38,518 nt of DNA, taken from the NCBI GenBank assembly GCA_016292805.1, contig JAEDFM010000021.1, forward strand, positions 1-38,518, in the 5' to 3' direction. Position 1 is the stretch's first letter, and the number at the start of each line of letters is the position of its first letter. A program made the position numbers and the translations under genes. Positions 7,125 to 15,803 of this stretch are shown here, piece after piece. A model generated the notes under the pieces. That model made no database searches and was not told the origin of the DNA. It was given only the letters and a program-made list of their open reading frames with translations. The DNA comes from Treponema sp. GTDB taxonomy: Bacteria; Spirochaetota; Spirochaetia; Treponematales; Treponemataceae.

Positions 7125-8381
7125 ATGGATATTAAAAATGTTACATCTTCTTTGCGAATTGCAAGTCAGAAGCTGGCTCTTCAGAATGCACAAAAAAAGA
7201 ATTCGGCTCTTTGGGCAGTTGCAGATGCTTTAGATAAAAACCGCAGTTCTATCATTGCTGCCAATAAAAAAGATATTGAAACAGGCCGTTCCAATGGAAT
7301 GAGCGAAAGTATTATTGACCGTCTTATGCTGGATGAAAAACGCATTAATAGTATTGTTGAAAGCCTTAAGATTGTTATTGGTCAGGCAGATCCTGTTGGA
7401 GACGAAGTTGCCGGTTGGAAAACTCCTAATGGTTTAAATATTCGTCAGGTTAGAGTTCCTCTTGGAGTTGTAGCTATTATTTACGAAAACCGTCCAAATG
7501 TAACTGTAGATGCTTTTAGTCTGGCTTACAAAAGTGGCAATGCTATTTTACTTCGTGGTTCATCTTCATCATATAATTCAAATAAAGAAATTGTTCGAGT
7601 GATTAAGGAAGCTTTGGCTGGTGTAGAAGGTGGTATTCCTGAATCTATTGAGCTGGTTGAAGTGAAAGACCATGACCATAGGGATGTGGATCAGATTTTA
7701 AACGCTGTAGGTATGATTGATGTTGTACTTCCACGAGGCGGTAAAAAGCTTATTCAGAATGTTGTAATGAATGCCCGTGTTCCTGTAATTGAAACTGGCA
7801 GTGGCGTTTGTCACTTGTATATTGAAGAAGATGCTGATTTAGAAATGGCCTGCACAATTGCTGAAAATGCAAAGATTCAGCGCCCAAGCGTTTGCAATGC
7901 AATTGAATGTATTGTTGTTCATGATAAAATCGCTGAAAAATTCCTTCCTATGCTTCAGAAAAAATTTGCAGGCAGAGTTAAGCTTCATGCTGATGAAAAA
8001 GCATACAGCTATCTTAATAAGGATGAAACAGTATGCTTGGCAAATGATTCAGATTTTGGAAATGAATATCTTGATTATGAATGTTGTGTAAAAATTGTGG
8101 CTTCTATTGAAGAAGCCATAGAATATATCAATAGTCACAATACAAAACACTCTGAAAGTATTATTACAGAAAGCCGGGCAAAAGCTAGACTTTTCCAGGC
8201 TCAGATTGATGCTAGCTGTGTTTATGTTAATGCTTCTACCCGTTTTACTGATGGTGGTGAATTTGGCTTTGGAGCAGAATTGGGAATCAGTACACAAAAG
8301 CTTCACGCTCGTGGACCTATGGGAATTAAAGCATTAACTACAACTAAATATTTAATTGACGGCGAAGGTCAGATTAGATAG
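7125..8381 (+). CDS. proA: gamma-glutamyl phosphate reductase
   Basis: Second step of proline synthesis: NADPH-dependent reduction of glutamyl-5-phosphate to glutamate semialdehyde, in the cytosol. The 418 residues are full length for ProA, an aldehyde-dehydrogenase-fold enzyme. Landmarks are RVPLGVVAIIYENRPNVTVDA near 110, GNAILLRGSS near 143, VLPRGGKKLI near 201, the catalytic-cysteine region PSVCNAIECIVVH near 260 and FGFGAELGISTQKLHARGPMG near the C-terminus. AGGAGG lies six nt before the ATG, a strong site. It opens the proA-proB-proC operon, with proB starting 9 bp after it. Confidence 0.97.
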   Translation: MDIKNVTSSLRIASQKLALQNAQKKNSALWAVADALDKNRSSIIAANKKDIETGRSNGMSESIIDRLMLDEKRINSIVESLKIVIGQADPVGDEVAGWKTPNGLNIRQVRVPLGVVAIIYENRPNVTVDAFSLAYKSGNAILLRGSSSSYNSNKEIVRVIKEALAGVEGGIPESIELVEVKDHDHRDVDQILNAVGMIDVVLPRGGKKLIQNVVMNARVPVIETGSGVCHLYIEEDADLEMACTIAENAKIQRPSVCNAIECIVVHDKIAEKFLPMLQKKFAGRVKLHADEKAYSYLNKDETVCLANDSDFGNEYLDYECCVKIVASIEEAIEYINSHNTKHSESIITESRAKARLFQAQIDASCVYVNASTRFTDGGEFGFGAELGISTQKLHARGPMGIKALTTTKYLIDGEGQIR

Positions 8382-8390
8382 GAGAGAAAA

Positions 8391-9188
8391 ATGAATCAGA
8401 TTTCAGAAGCATTAAAAAATGCAAGAAAAATAGTAATTAAAATTGGTTCCAACACTTTAGCAAAAGCAGATGGAACTCAGAATACAGAGTTTATGGCAAG
8501 TTTTGCTGCACAATGTAAATCACTTATTGATCAGGGAAAGCAGATTGTTCTTGTTTCTTCTGGTGCTCAGGTTGCTGGTGTTTCAACTGTAAACGGTTGG
8601 GCACGCAAAAAAGATGTTCATTATCGTCAGGCTCTTTGTTCAATTGGTCAGGTAGAATTAATGCATCAGTGGAGAAAAGCGTTCCAGAATCAGAATCTTC
8701 ATATTGGACAACTTCTTCTTACAAAGGATGACTTTGAAAACGATCATCGCAGTCTTAATATTCGTAACACTTTGTTTACACTTGTAGACGAAGGTATTGT
8801 ACCTATCATCAACGAAAACGACTCTGTAAGCTTTGATGAAATTAAGATTGGTGATAACGATAACCTTTCTGCATTAACAGCAATTCTCTGGTCTGCAGAT
8901 ATGCTTGTTTTGTTCAGTGATATTGATGGAATCTACACAGATAATCCTAAAACAAATCCAGAAGCAAAATTAATTGAGGCAGTAGCTTCTATTCCAGAAC
9001 TTCGTAAAACAATCACTATCGGCGAAACTAATGCTTTTGGTACTGGTGGAATTGAAACAAAGATACAGGCTGCAGAAAAAGTTACTGAATATGGTATTGA
9101 ACTGATTCTGGCTAATGGGGCTGGAGAGAAAGCATTATTAGATCTGGCTGAAGGTCAGAAAAAAGCTACTTTATTTAAGGTAAACTAA
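8391..9188 (+). CDS. proB: glutamate 5-kinase
   Basis: First committed step of proline synthesis: ATP-dependent phosphorylation of glutamate. The 265 residues cover only the amino-acid-kinase domain; the C-terminal PUA domain of the E. coli-type enzyme is absent, as in many bacteria. Visible are KIGSNTLAKADG near 18, VLVSSGAQVAG near 54, the glutamate-site loop NENDSVSFDEIKIGDND near 140, LLFSDIDGIYTDNP-like sequence near 177 and GTGGIETKIQAAE near 219. GGAGAG precedes the ATG. It sits 9 bp behind proA, so translation is probably coupled. Feedback inhibition by proline is a family property. Confidence 0.97.
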   Translation: MNQISEALKNARKIVIKIGSNTLAKADGTQNTEFMASFAAQCKSLIDQGKQIVLVSSGAQVAGVSTVNGWARKKDVHYRQALCSIGQVELMHQWRKAFQNQNLHIGQLLLTKDDFENDHRSLNIRNTLFTLVDEGIVPIINENDSVSFDEIKIGDNDNLSALTAILWSADMLVLFSDIDGIYTDNPKTNPEAKLIEAVASIPELRKTITIGETNAFGTGGIETKIQAAEKVTEYGIELILANGAGEKALLDLAEGQKKATLFKVN

Positions 9189-9238
9189 AAACACCGCGCG
9201 CTGGCCGGCGTGCTTACGTGCTTACACAGGAGATAAAT

Positions 9239-10030
9239 ATGAAAATTACATGTATTGGGACCGGTTCTATGGGTGGCGCAATTATGCGCGCTGTTTGTAA
9301 AAAGTTTGATCCTAAAACTATTACTGTAACAAATAGAACTGCAGAAAAAGGAATTCAGTTTGCAGCAGAAAATGGCTGTAATTTTTGTTCATCAAATGTA
9401 GATGCAGTAAAAGATGCAAAATATATTTTCCTGGCTGTAAAACCTATTGCTCTGGAAGATTTATTCAAAGAAATAAATCCTTATATTCCAGATAATGCTG
9501 TAGTTATTTCTATGGCAGCTGGAACTAAAATAGAAAGACTTGAACACATTGGTGAAAATGTCCGTTTTGTAAGAATTATGCCTAATGTTCCTGCTCAAAT
9601 AGGACAGGCTATGACAGCGATTTGCTGCAACGACGATATTGAAGAGTCTGAACTTAAAGAAATCACAGAAATTCTCAGCTCATGCGGTAAAGTTGAACAG
9701 GTTCCTGAAAAACTTATGGATTGTGTAACTGCAGTTAGCGGTTCAGGTCCTGCTTTTGTATTTATGTTCATAGAAGCTATGGCAGATGCCGCTGTGCGTT
9801 GCGGTATGCCACGAGCGCAGGCTTATACTTATGCAGCACAGACAGTTTATGGTTCTGCTGGAATGGTTCTTGAAACCGGCAAACATCCAGGAGCACTTAA
9901 AGATTCAGTTACTTCCCCTGGTGGTACAACAATTGAAGGCGTAGCTGCACTTGAAAAAGACGGTCTTAGAAATGCCGTAATTGATGCTGTAACAGCAGCA
10001 TACAATAAATCAGTTGCAATGGGAAAATAA
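9239..10030 (+). CDS. proC: pyrroline-5-carboxylate reductase
   Basis: Last step of proline synthesis: NAD(P)H-dependent reduction of pyrroline-5-carboxylate. I place the start at 9239 (AGGAG eight nt upstream, protein beginning MKITCIGTGSMGGAIM), giving 263 residues. An earlier in-frame start at 9218 lacks a ribosome site. Features are the Rossmann motif GTGSMG at 7-12, FLAVKP near 64, RIMPNVPAQIG near 114, the signature region VSGSGPAFVFMFIEAMADAA near 162-181 and SVTSPGGTTIEG near 224. The 50-bp gap from proB holds a small GC-rich patch (GCGCGCTGGCCGGCG). A terminator follows. Confidence 0.96.
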   Translation: MKITCIGTGSMGGAIMRAVCKKFDPKTITVTNRTAEKGIQFAAENGCNFCSSNVDAVKDAKYIFLAVKPIALEDLFKEINPYIPDNAVVISMAAGTKIERLEHIGENVRFVRIMPNVPAQIGQAMTAICCNDDIEESELKEITEILSSCGKVEQVPEKLMDCVTAVSGSGPAFVFMFIEAMADAAVRCGMPRAQAYTYAAQTVYGSAGMVLETGKHPGALKDSVTSPGGTTIEGVAALEKDGLRNAVIDAVTAAYNKSVAMGK

Positions 10031-10067
10031 AATGACAATTTTTAGCAACTGTCATTCCTGTTTTTTT
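10031..10067 (+). terminator. rho-independent terminator of the pro operon
   Basis: AATGACA (10031-10037) pairs with TGTCATT (10050-10056) around a 12-nt loop, followed by a T8 run. It starts just after the proC stop. The 120 bases beyond it, up to the hrpB end, hold nothing I can name. Confidence 0.75.
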
Positions 10068-10187
10068 ATTGATTGCACTTGTTATTGGTTAGAAAAGTGA
10101 AGCAATGTTTCACGTAGTTTCTATGGATATTTTCAGCGGTATTAGTATTTACGCAGCAAACGTTTTATAAATCTTATTTTATAAATC

Positions 10188-12587
10188 TTAATTGTCCTTA
10201 TAAACCCGGTAATCCCAATTATGCTTGGGATACCGGCCCTTCATTTCCTTACAGATTTCAGGCCAGGTTTCATTCCAGAAATTTTCCAAATCATCGGTAA
10301 TTTGAAGCGGTCTGCTGGCTGGTGAAAGCAATTTTAACAAAACATTCATACCCAGTATTTCAGGCGTTTTAAAACATCCAAATATTCTTTGAATGATTAT
10401 TTCTATTACAGGTCGAATTACCTTTTCAGTTGTCCCGGAGAGAGTCTGCAATTCGTATTTTACTTTAGCCTTAGAACCATTTGAAAGGATGATGATTTCC
10501 GGCACATCCCGCTCCACCGCAGCCCCATCCAGATACCAATACAATGCATCGTAAACTGCACCGGCCGTCAGGTTTCCGCCTGTAATAAAAGGCACCAGCC
10601 ATTCTTCAACAGTATCCACAAGGTCTGTCCCTTTTGTTTCAGCCTGAGCCAAGAGAACCGTCCCCCTGGCTCCAGCTTGATCCACAAGATCCGTCCCCCT
10701 GGCTCCACACTGCTGCTGGTAAAACCTAACTCTCTGTAAAAAGTTTTCCAGCTTTTTATCGGTAGGGAGAGCTTCCAATCCCTTGCGCTGAACTTCTCCA
10801 ACCCAAGCTTTTGCATAATCCTGAGCTGTTGAATTCACCTTTTTCTGCCTGATAACCAATCGGCCTAAAACCTCACATTCAAACTTCTGGATTTTACCAT
10901 TCTCAAAATAACACTGTTCTACAGTTTTTGTTTTCCCTTCTAAAAACTGCTGCACTTCATCATCACTTATTTCTTCATATTCAAATACTTTGCCTTCCAC
11001 AGCACCAGCACTTACTTCTACCGCCACAATCCATTCTGGACCTTTTTCACTAAAAGCCTTTCGTCCAGATGCAAACTGATATTCCACCGGTTCAATGCCT
11101 GCTACTGAAACCTTTTTGCCAAGTCTGTCTGGAAAACCTTCAAGACAAATACGACCAGCAGATACCATTTTTTGGGAAATCTTCATTTGATTATCTGATT
11201 CCGCTTTAATATTGGCTTCTATCTTTTCCAAAAACCTTTTTTGAGTGTTTTTATCTGATTTTGAGTAAGTTGAGTATTTTAATATTAAATCTGCCTTTTG
11301 ATTCCATCCAAAACCAGCTAATGCTATACAAGCCAGACGAATTGAAATACCCATTCTAAGGACAGCTCTTCCCTTAGGCAGAATATGTCCATCTTCTTTT
11401 AGGCATCCTAATATTCTTAGTAATTCACAGCTTGTTTTCCATGCCCCATCAGATGGCTTATCCAGCCAGTCAATTTTGTCAGCTTCAAAAACACCTCGTT
11501 CTGCACATTCCAAAACCACAGAAGCCAGATCTGTGCGCAGAATCTCTGGGGTTAGTTCTTTTGGTAAAGGATTCTTTTCTTCCCACAAACGAATACAAAA
11601 GCCTTCCTTTTCACGGCCAGCACGTCCTGTACGCTGTAACGCAGAAAAATCACTTTCCCGTTCAGTTACAAGATTTTCCATTCCAGTTCCAATATTCAAC
11701 CGATTTACACGACTAAGGCCGGAATCTATTACTACAGAAATGCCAGGAATTGTAAGGGAAGTTTCCGCAATTGCTGATGAAATTATTATGCGGCGAATTG
11801 CATTGGAAGGAGGAGTAAGAATCTTTTTTTGGTCTTCAAAATTTACTGAAGAATGAAGAACATGAATCTCAACATCATCAATTTCTATAGTTTCTCGTAA
11901 TTCACTTTCACATTTTCGAATCTCATAAATACCAGGAAGAAAAACAAGGATATTTCCATCGTAACTATCTAAAGCATACTGTATTGCACTTACTACTGTT
12001 TTAGTTGGCTTATACTCTACTTTTACAGGAAATGTGCGGCCAGGCACTTCAATAACTGGTGTATTGCTTCCTAAATATTCCCCAATTTTTTTTGCATCAA
12101 TTGTTGCAGACATTACAACTACATACAAATCGTCCCGCAGCTCCATTGCTTCCTTTAAGAATGCAAGTGCCAAATCCAGGTTTACAGATCGTTCATGAAA
12201 TTCATCAAGTACCACAACATTATATTTTTCTAATGCAGGATCATTTTGCAGCTCCCTGACCAGAATAGCTTCTGTAACTACTTCCAGCTGAGTAGCCTGT
12301 GATTTTTTTGTTTCCAGCTGAATTCTATACCCAACTCTGTTTCCACATTCTTCATCCAGCAAATCTGCCACTCTATTAGCCACACCCAGAACTGCAAGAC
12401 GGCGTGGTTCTGTCATTAAAATTTTACCGTCAAATTTGTCTAAAAGAGAAAGTGGAAGAACAGTCGATTTACCAGCACCTGTTTCTGCAGTCAAAACAAT
12501 GGCTCTGCCACTGGCTGATTTTAAGGTTTCGCTAATTTGGTCTAAAAAAGGAGTTATAGGAAACTGCTGAATTTTACTTATAATCAC
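10188..12587 (-). CDS. hrpB: ATP-dependent helicase HrpB
   Basis: DEAH-box RNA helicase of the HrpB family; the cellular role is poorly defined. From the GTG I prefer at 12587 (GAG just upstream) it has 799 residues. The frame stays open 40 more codons but would then overlap the divergent patatin gene. Motifs: Walker A AETGAGKST near 34, DEFH near 128 (a DEAH variant), SAT in VVMSATIDA, AETSLTIPG, and motif VI QRTGRAGRE. The HrpB-type C-terminus is present: LLKLLSPASRPLQITDDL and EMKGRYPKHNWDYR. Between residues about 627 and 660 lies a three-unit tandem of 11-residue repeats encoded by an interspersed DNA repeat, apparently tolerated in the linker before the C-terminal domain. Confidence 0.93.
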   Translation of the reverse strand: MIISKIQQFPITPFLDQISETLKSASGRAIVLTAETGAGKSTVLPLSLLDKFDGKILMTEPRRLAVLGVANRVADLLDEECGNRVGYRIQLETKKSQATQLEVVTEAILVRELQNDPALEKYNVVVLDEFHERSVNLDLALAFLKEAMELRDDLYVVVMSATIDAKKIGEYLGSNTPVIEVPGRTFPVKVEYKPTKTVVSAIQYALDSYDGNILVFLPGIYEIRKCESELRETIEIDDVEIHVLHSSVNFEDQKKILTPPSNAIRRIIISSAIAETSLTIPGISVVIDSGLSRVNRLNIGTGMENLVTERESDFSALQRTGRAGREKEGFCIRLWEEKNPLPKELTPEILRTDLASVVLECAERGVFEADKIDWLDKPSDGAWKTSCELLRILGCLKEDGHILPKGRAVLRMGISIRLACIALAGFGWNQKADLILKYSTYSKSDKNTQKRFLEKIEANIKAESDNQMKISQKMVSAGRICLEGFPDRLGKKVSVAGIEPVEYQFASGRKAFSEKGPEWIVAVEVSAGAVEGKVFEYEEISDDEVQQFLEGKTKTVEQCYFENGKIQKFECEVLGRLVIRQKKVNSTAQDYAKAWVGEVQRKGLEALPTDKKLENFLQRVRFYQQQCGARGTDLVDQAGARGTVLLAQAETKGTDLVDTVEEWLVPFITGGNLTAGAVYDALYWYLDGAAVERDVPEIIILSNGSKAKVKYELQTLSGTTEKVIRPVIEIIIQRIFGCFKTPEILGMNVLLKLLSPASRPLQITDDLENFWNETWPEICKEMKGRYPKHNWDYRVYKDN
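10608..10706 (-). repeat. three 33-bp tandem repeats inside hrpB
   Basis: Three adjacent 33-bp units (10706-10674, 10673-10641, 10640-10608) encode GARGTDLVDQA, GARGTVLLAQA and ETKGTDLVDTV. The first two contain GAGCCAGGGGGACGG, which also occurs twice in the noncoding DNA upstream of metF (17296 and 17334). The unit length is a multiple of three, so the frame is kept. Confidence 0.85.
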
Positions 12588-12653
12588 CTCTATACTATAC
12601 CACTTGTATCTTATTTTACATATATTATGTATAATATAAAAAGTGAGTTTATT

Positions 12654-13508
12654 ATGCAAAAAATCGGTCTTGTACTGGCAGGCGGAATGGCAAAAGGTGC
12701 CTTTCAAATTGGTCTGCTAAAAGCTTTAAATGAATATTTTACCCCAGAAGATTTTCAGATAATCAGTTGTTCTTCCATTGGTGTTTTAAATGGCTATGCT
12801 TTTGCCACAAATCAGATTGATGAAGGAATTGAAATGTGGAAAAACATAATTCCCGACAATAAACGGGTTTATGTTACAAAAATGTTCAAAAGTCCAGCCT
12901 TACAAGATTGCATCGCTCAGCTTTATGAAAACAACTCAAATGTTAAAACTCATCTTTATGGTACGCTTTATAATGCTTCAAAACAAACTCTAAACTATAC
13001 AAACTTTCAGGAAATTCCAGATTCACTTAAACAACAGTATTTGCGCGCCAGTGTCGCTTTCCCAATCTTTAATTCACCTATAATAATTAATGAAGAAAAA
13101 TTTTATGATGGTGCACCTATTGATAACATTCCAATTTATCCACTGATAGATAAAGACCTGGATTACATTATTTGTATTTATTTTGATCAGTGCAATTACA
13201 CTTTTGAAAATAAAGAATTTGACGAAAAAGTTTTAAAAATTGTCTACAAGGATGATAAAATGATTAAAGGTTCAATTTGTTTTGAACGGGACAAAATATC
13301 AGAAATGATTGATGAAGGTTATAATCAGACTAAAGAAATCTTTAACGAAATATTCAAAAACGGTCGGGATAATCTTGATTCAATTAAACAGTACATTAGA
13401 GAGTTCAATCAGACTCATGAACCAACTTTCCGCCTGACTGGAGAACTTGTAACTTCTAATTGCAATAAAATCAGTAAGAAACTAATACGAAATACAATTG
13501 TTAAATAA
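12654..13508 (+). CDS. patatin-like phospholipase
   Basis: Predicted acyl hydrolase of the patatin family (Ser-Asp dyad); its lipid substrate is unknown. Using the ATG at 12654 (protein MQKIGLVLAGG), it has 284 residues; an ATG at 12627 overlaps a TATAAT box and is less likely. The oxyanion-hole glycines are in GGMAKGAF at 10-17. The nucleophile elbow is CSSIG near 41-45, where family members usually have G-x-S-x-G, so the first glycine is a cysteine. The dyad aspartate is in DGAPIDNIP near 149. There is no signal peptide. It is 15 bp upstream of a second hydrolase of another family, probably one transcript, and divergent from hrpB with only 66 bp between starts. Confidence 0.85.
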   Translation: MQKIGLVLAGGMAKGAFQIGLLKALNEYFTPEDFQIISCSSIGVLNGYAFATNQIDEGIEMWKNIIPDNKRVYVTKMFKSPALQDCIAQLYENNSNVKTHLYGTLYNASKQTLNYTNFQEIPDSLKQQYLRASVAFPIFNSPIIINEEKFYDGAPIDNIPIYPLIDKDLDYIICIYFDQCNYTFENKEFDEKVLKIVYKDDKMIKGSICFERDKISEMIDEGYNQTKEIFNEIFKNGRDNLDSIKQYIREFNQTHEPTFRLTGELVTSNCNKISKKLIRNTIVK

Positions 13509-13523
13509 ATTAAGGAGCTATTA

Positions 13524-14711
13524 ATGACAGGAATTCTTGATTATGTTAACTGGCGTGGAGATTTGACTTTTGAACAGTCTCCGTTTAATGAAATTGATGC
13601 TTTGGTTTTGTGTCAGATGTCTTATATCAATTTCAGTGGCTTTGTAAACAACAGCTTTGATTACAAAGTAACTTATCGTGAACTTTACCAGCGTTACCAG
13701 GATGATTCTAACTTTCAGAAGCAGGCTGATCTTGGACTTATTATTAATTCTAAAACTCTTGATTTATTCAAACTGGTTGGCCAATCTGACCGCTTTGGAA
13801 GTATTAAACCTTGTGGCTATGTTCAGGATTACAGTCAGGCTAAACAGGAACAGTTTTCAGCTATTACAAATGTTCTAAGCGACGGTACAGTTTTTGTAGC
13901 CTACCGCGGTACAGATGATTCTATTGTTGGCCTTAAAGAAGACTTTAACCTTGCCCTTATGGATGAAATTCCAGCTCAACGAGATTCTTTAGCATACCTT
14001 AAAAACGCCATAGCTGCTCTTAGAAGTTCTTTTAAATTCCGTGTTGGTGGACATTCTAAAGGCGGCAACTGTGCAATTTATGCATGTGCTTATCTTGACC
14101 CTGAAGAAAAAACAGCTTTATACAAAATCTATAACAATGATGGTCCAGGCTTTACTCAGGAACGCCTTAACTCTGAAAACTTCAAATCTATTCGTTCATT
14201 AATTGAATCTTATTATCCTAAGTTTTCTATTGTTGGAATGTTATTTGAAAGTGATTCTGAATACCAGGTTATTGATAATGATGCCGTTCTTATTTTCCAG
14301 CATGATTTATTCTCCTGGCATATTTTAGGTAAACATTTTGTAACCGTTCCTACATTCAAATCTGGATCTGAGTTCTTTGGAGAAACCTTTAATGACTGGT
14401 ATTCCTCATTAGATTTGGATAAGAAAAAGAAATTTATTGATACAATGTTTATGGTTCTTGAAGCTTCCGGCGCAAAAACCTATCAGGAATTTGTAGAGCA
14501 CTTTGCTAAGAATTCAATTGCTTCTCTTGCTTCACTTAAAAATGTAGATGCTGATACAGCTAAAGCAGTTATGACTTGTTTTGGAGCACTAATAAAATCT
14601 GCCGGAAAAACAATAATAGCTAATGGCCGTGAAGAAGAAAACTTGATTGAAGACTCTTCAAAAAAGAAAGGAAGATTTTCAAGTCTTATGTCTCAGCTTA
14701 TGCAGCCATAG
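13524..14711 (+). CDS. Mbeg1-like (DUF2974) alpha/beta-hydrolase
   Basis: A 395-residue protein resembling the Mbeg1-like/DUF2974 family of lipase-fold proteins, whose substrates are unknown. The N-terminus GILDYVNWRGDLTFEQSPFN (3-22) is typical of the family. FVAYRGTDD near 126-134 matches the lipase strand with the oxyanion residue, and the nucleophile elbow is GGHSKGGN near 174-181 (G-x-S-x-G with Ser as nucleophile). YNNDGPGF near 209 likely supplies the aspartate and QHDLFSWHILGKHF near 266 a histidine. No signal peptide is seen. AGGAG precedes the ATG. It directly follows the patatin-like gene, so two unrelated lipase folds are co-expressed. Confidence 0.85.
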   Translation: MTGILDYVNWRGDLTFEQSPFNEIDALVLCQMSYINFSGFVNNSFDYKVTYRELYQRYQDDSNFQKQADLGLIINSKTLDLFKLVGQSDRFGSIKPCGYVQDYSQAKQEQFSAITNVLSDGTVFVAYRGTDDSIVGLKEDFNLALMDEIPAQRDSLAYLKNAIAALRSSFKFRVGGHSKGGNCAIYACAYLDPEEKTALYKIYNNDGPGFTQERLNSENFKSIRSLIESYYPKFSIVGMLFESDSEYQVIDNDAVLIFQHDLFSWHILGKHFVTVPTFKSGSEFFGETFNDWYSSLDLDKKKKFIDTMFMVLEASGAKTYQEFVEHFAKNSIASLASLKNVDADTAKAVMTCFGALIKSAGKTIIANGREEENLIEDSSKKKGRFSSLMSQLMQP

Positions 14712-14723
14712 GCTGTAACAGAC

Positions 14724-15023
14724 TTAGATAAAAAGTTCCATTACAAAAACTACTGCACAACAAACGCAGGCAACAGGGAATAGACCCGCTCCCACAAAGG
14801 AAAGGATAACTCCTACAGCAAGAGCGGCTATTCCTGCCAATGGTGAATTTGTTGCCTGTACAATTGCTGGAAATGTCATAACAGATAAAGTTACATAAGG
14901 AACATAATACAAAAAGGATTTTATAAATCTATTTTCTATTGGTTTTCTGATTAATGTTAAAGGCAATACTCTAATTAAATACGAAACAAAAAAAGCTGTA
15001 AAAATTGAAATATAAGCTGCCAT
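14724..15023 (-). CDS. azlD: branched-chain amino acid exporter small subunit AzlD
   Basis: Small subunit of the AzlCD/BrnFE-type exporter of branched-chain amino acids, in the inner membrane. The 99 residues contain three or four hydrophobic segments. The motif RVLPLTLIRKP at 18-28 followed by FIKSFLYYVPYVTLSVMTFP matches AzlD/BrnE. Its ATG overlaps the azlC stop as TAATG, so the two are translationally coupled. Its end faces the end of the Mbeg1-like gene with only 12 bp between; no hairpin terminator is obvious there. Confidence 0.9.
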   Translation of the reverse strand: MAAYISIFTAFFVSYLIRVLPLTLIRKPIENRFIKSFLYYVPYVTLSVMTFPAIVQATNSPLAGIAALAVGVILSFVGAGLFPVACVCCAVVFVMELFI

Positions 15024-15769
15024 TATTCTGCCTCCTGAACATTTTCTGATTTTTCTGTTTTTGGTTCATCCTGAACAGGTTTTATAAACGCTACAATTGC
15101 AGAAATTACAACTGTAAGAATAATTGTTCTTGTACCACCACTTAAATCTTTTACTAAAGGTGCAATTGTACAAATATAACTGGCAACCATACTTACCACT
15201 ACAGCTATGGCAATTGTAAGGCTCTTTTTTGCTGGTGGAATGATAATTGCTATAAACATGCCGTAAAGAGCAACAGAAAGGGCACTTACAACTCGTGCTG
15301 GTAAAAAATTACCTGCAATAATACCAAGAGAAGTTCCAATACTCCACAAAGGAACAGAAATAGCAATTGCACCGTAATTATAAAAAGGTTCTACATAACC
15401 TTTACGGGCAATACTAATACCAAAAATTTCGTCTGTAATTCCAAAACCTACAAGAAAACGGTGAATTAGTTTTGTTTTTGGATCAAAGCGCTGACTTAAA
15501 GCACAGCTCATTAAAAGATAGCGGGCATTAACTACAAGAGTAATAATAGCAATTTCCAGATAGCTGGCAGCTGCCTGAATTGAAGTGAACAATGCATATT
15601 CACCAGCTGATGCTACATTAAAAAAACTGGCAATAAATCCCTGTACAGGAGTTAATCCTGCATTTTTTGCCACAATTCCTAAAGAAAATGCTACTGCTAA
15701 GTAGCCAAGCCCAATAGGAAGCCCATCTCTTAAACCTTCAAGAAATGCCTTACTCTTTTCTGATTTCAT
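15023..15769 (-). CDS. azlC: branched-chain amino acid exporter large subunit AzlC
   Basis: Large subunit of the AzlCD/BrnFE exporter. From the ATG at 15769, which has AAGGA upstream, it has 248 residues starting MKSEKSKAFLEGL. The frame continues upstream into the DUF763 gene, but those codons look untranslated. GLRDGLPIGLGYLAVAFSLG (12-31), an early run of small residues around NVASAGEYALFTS, and NARYLLMSCALSQRF near 82 are AzlC hallmarks; about seven membrane segments follow. It forms an operon with azlD. The DUF763 gene ends 34 bp upstream and may share the transcript. Confidence 0.92.
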   Translation of the reverse strand: MKSEKSKAFLEGLRDGLPIGLGYLAVAFSLGIVAKNAGLTPVQGFIASFFNVASAGEYALFTSIQAAASYLEIAIITLVVNARYLLMSCALSQRFDPKTKLIHRFLVGFGITDEIFGISIARKGYVEPFYNYGAIAISVPLWSIGTSLGIIAGNFLPARVVSALSVALYGMFIAIIIPPAKKSLTIAIAVVVSMVASYICTIAPLVKDLSGGTRTIILTVVISAIVAFIKPVQDEPKTEKSENVQEAE

Positions 15770-15803
15770 TTTAATTATCCTTACGCCATTGCAAGTATTT
15801 TTT

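Noticed and set aside
10106..10121. TGTTTCACGT resembling a parS site
   Set aside because: Only the left half matches; the right half (AGTTTC) does not, so it is unlikely to bind ParB.
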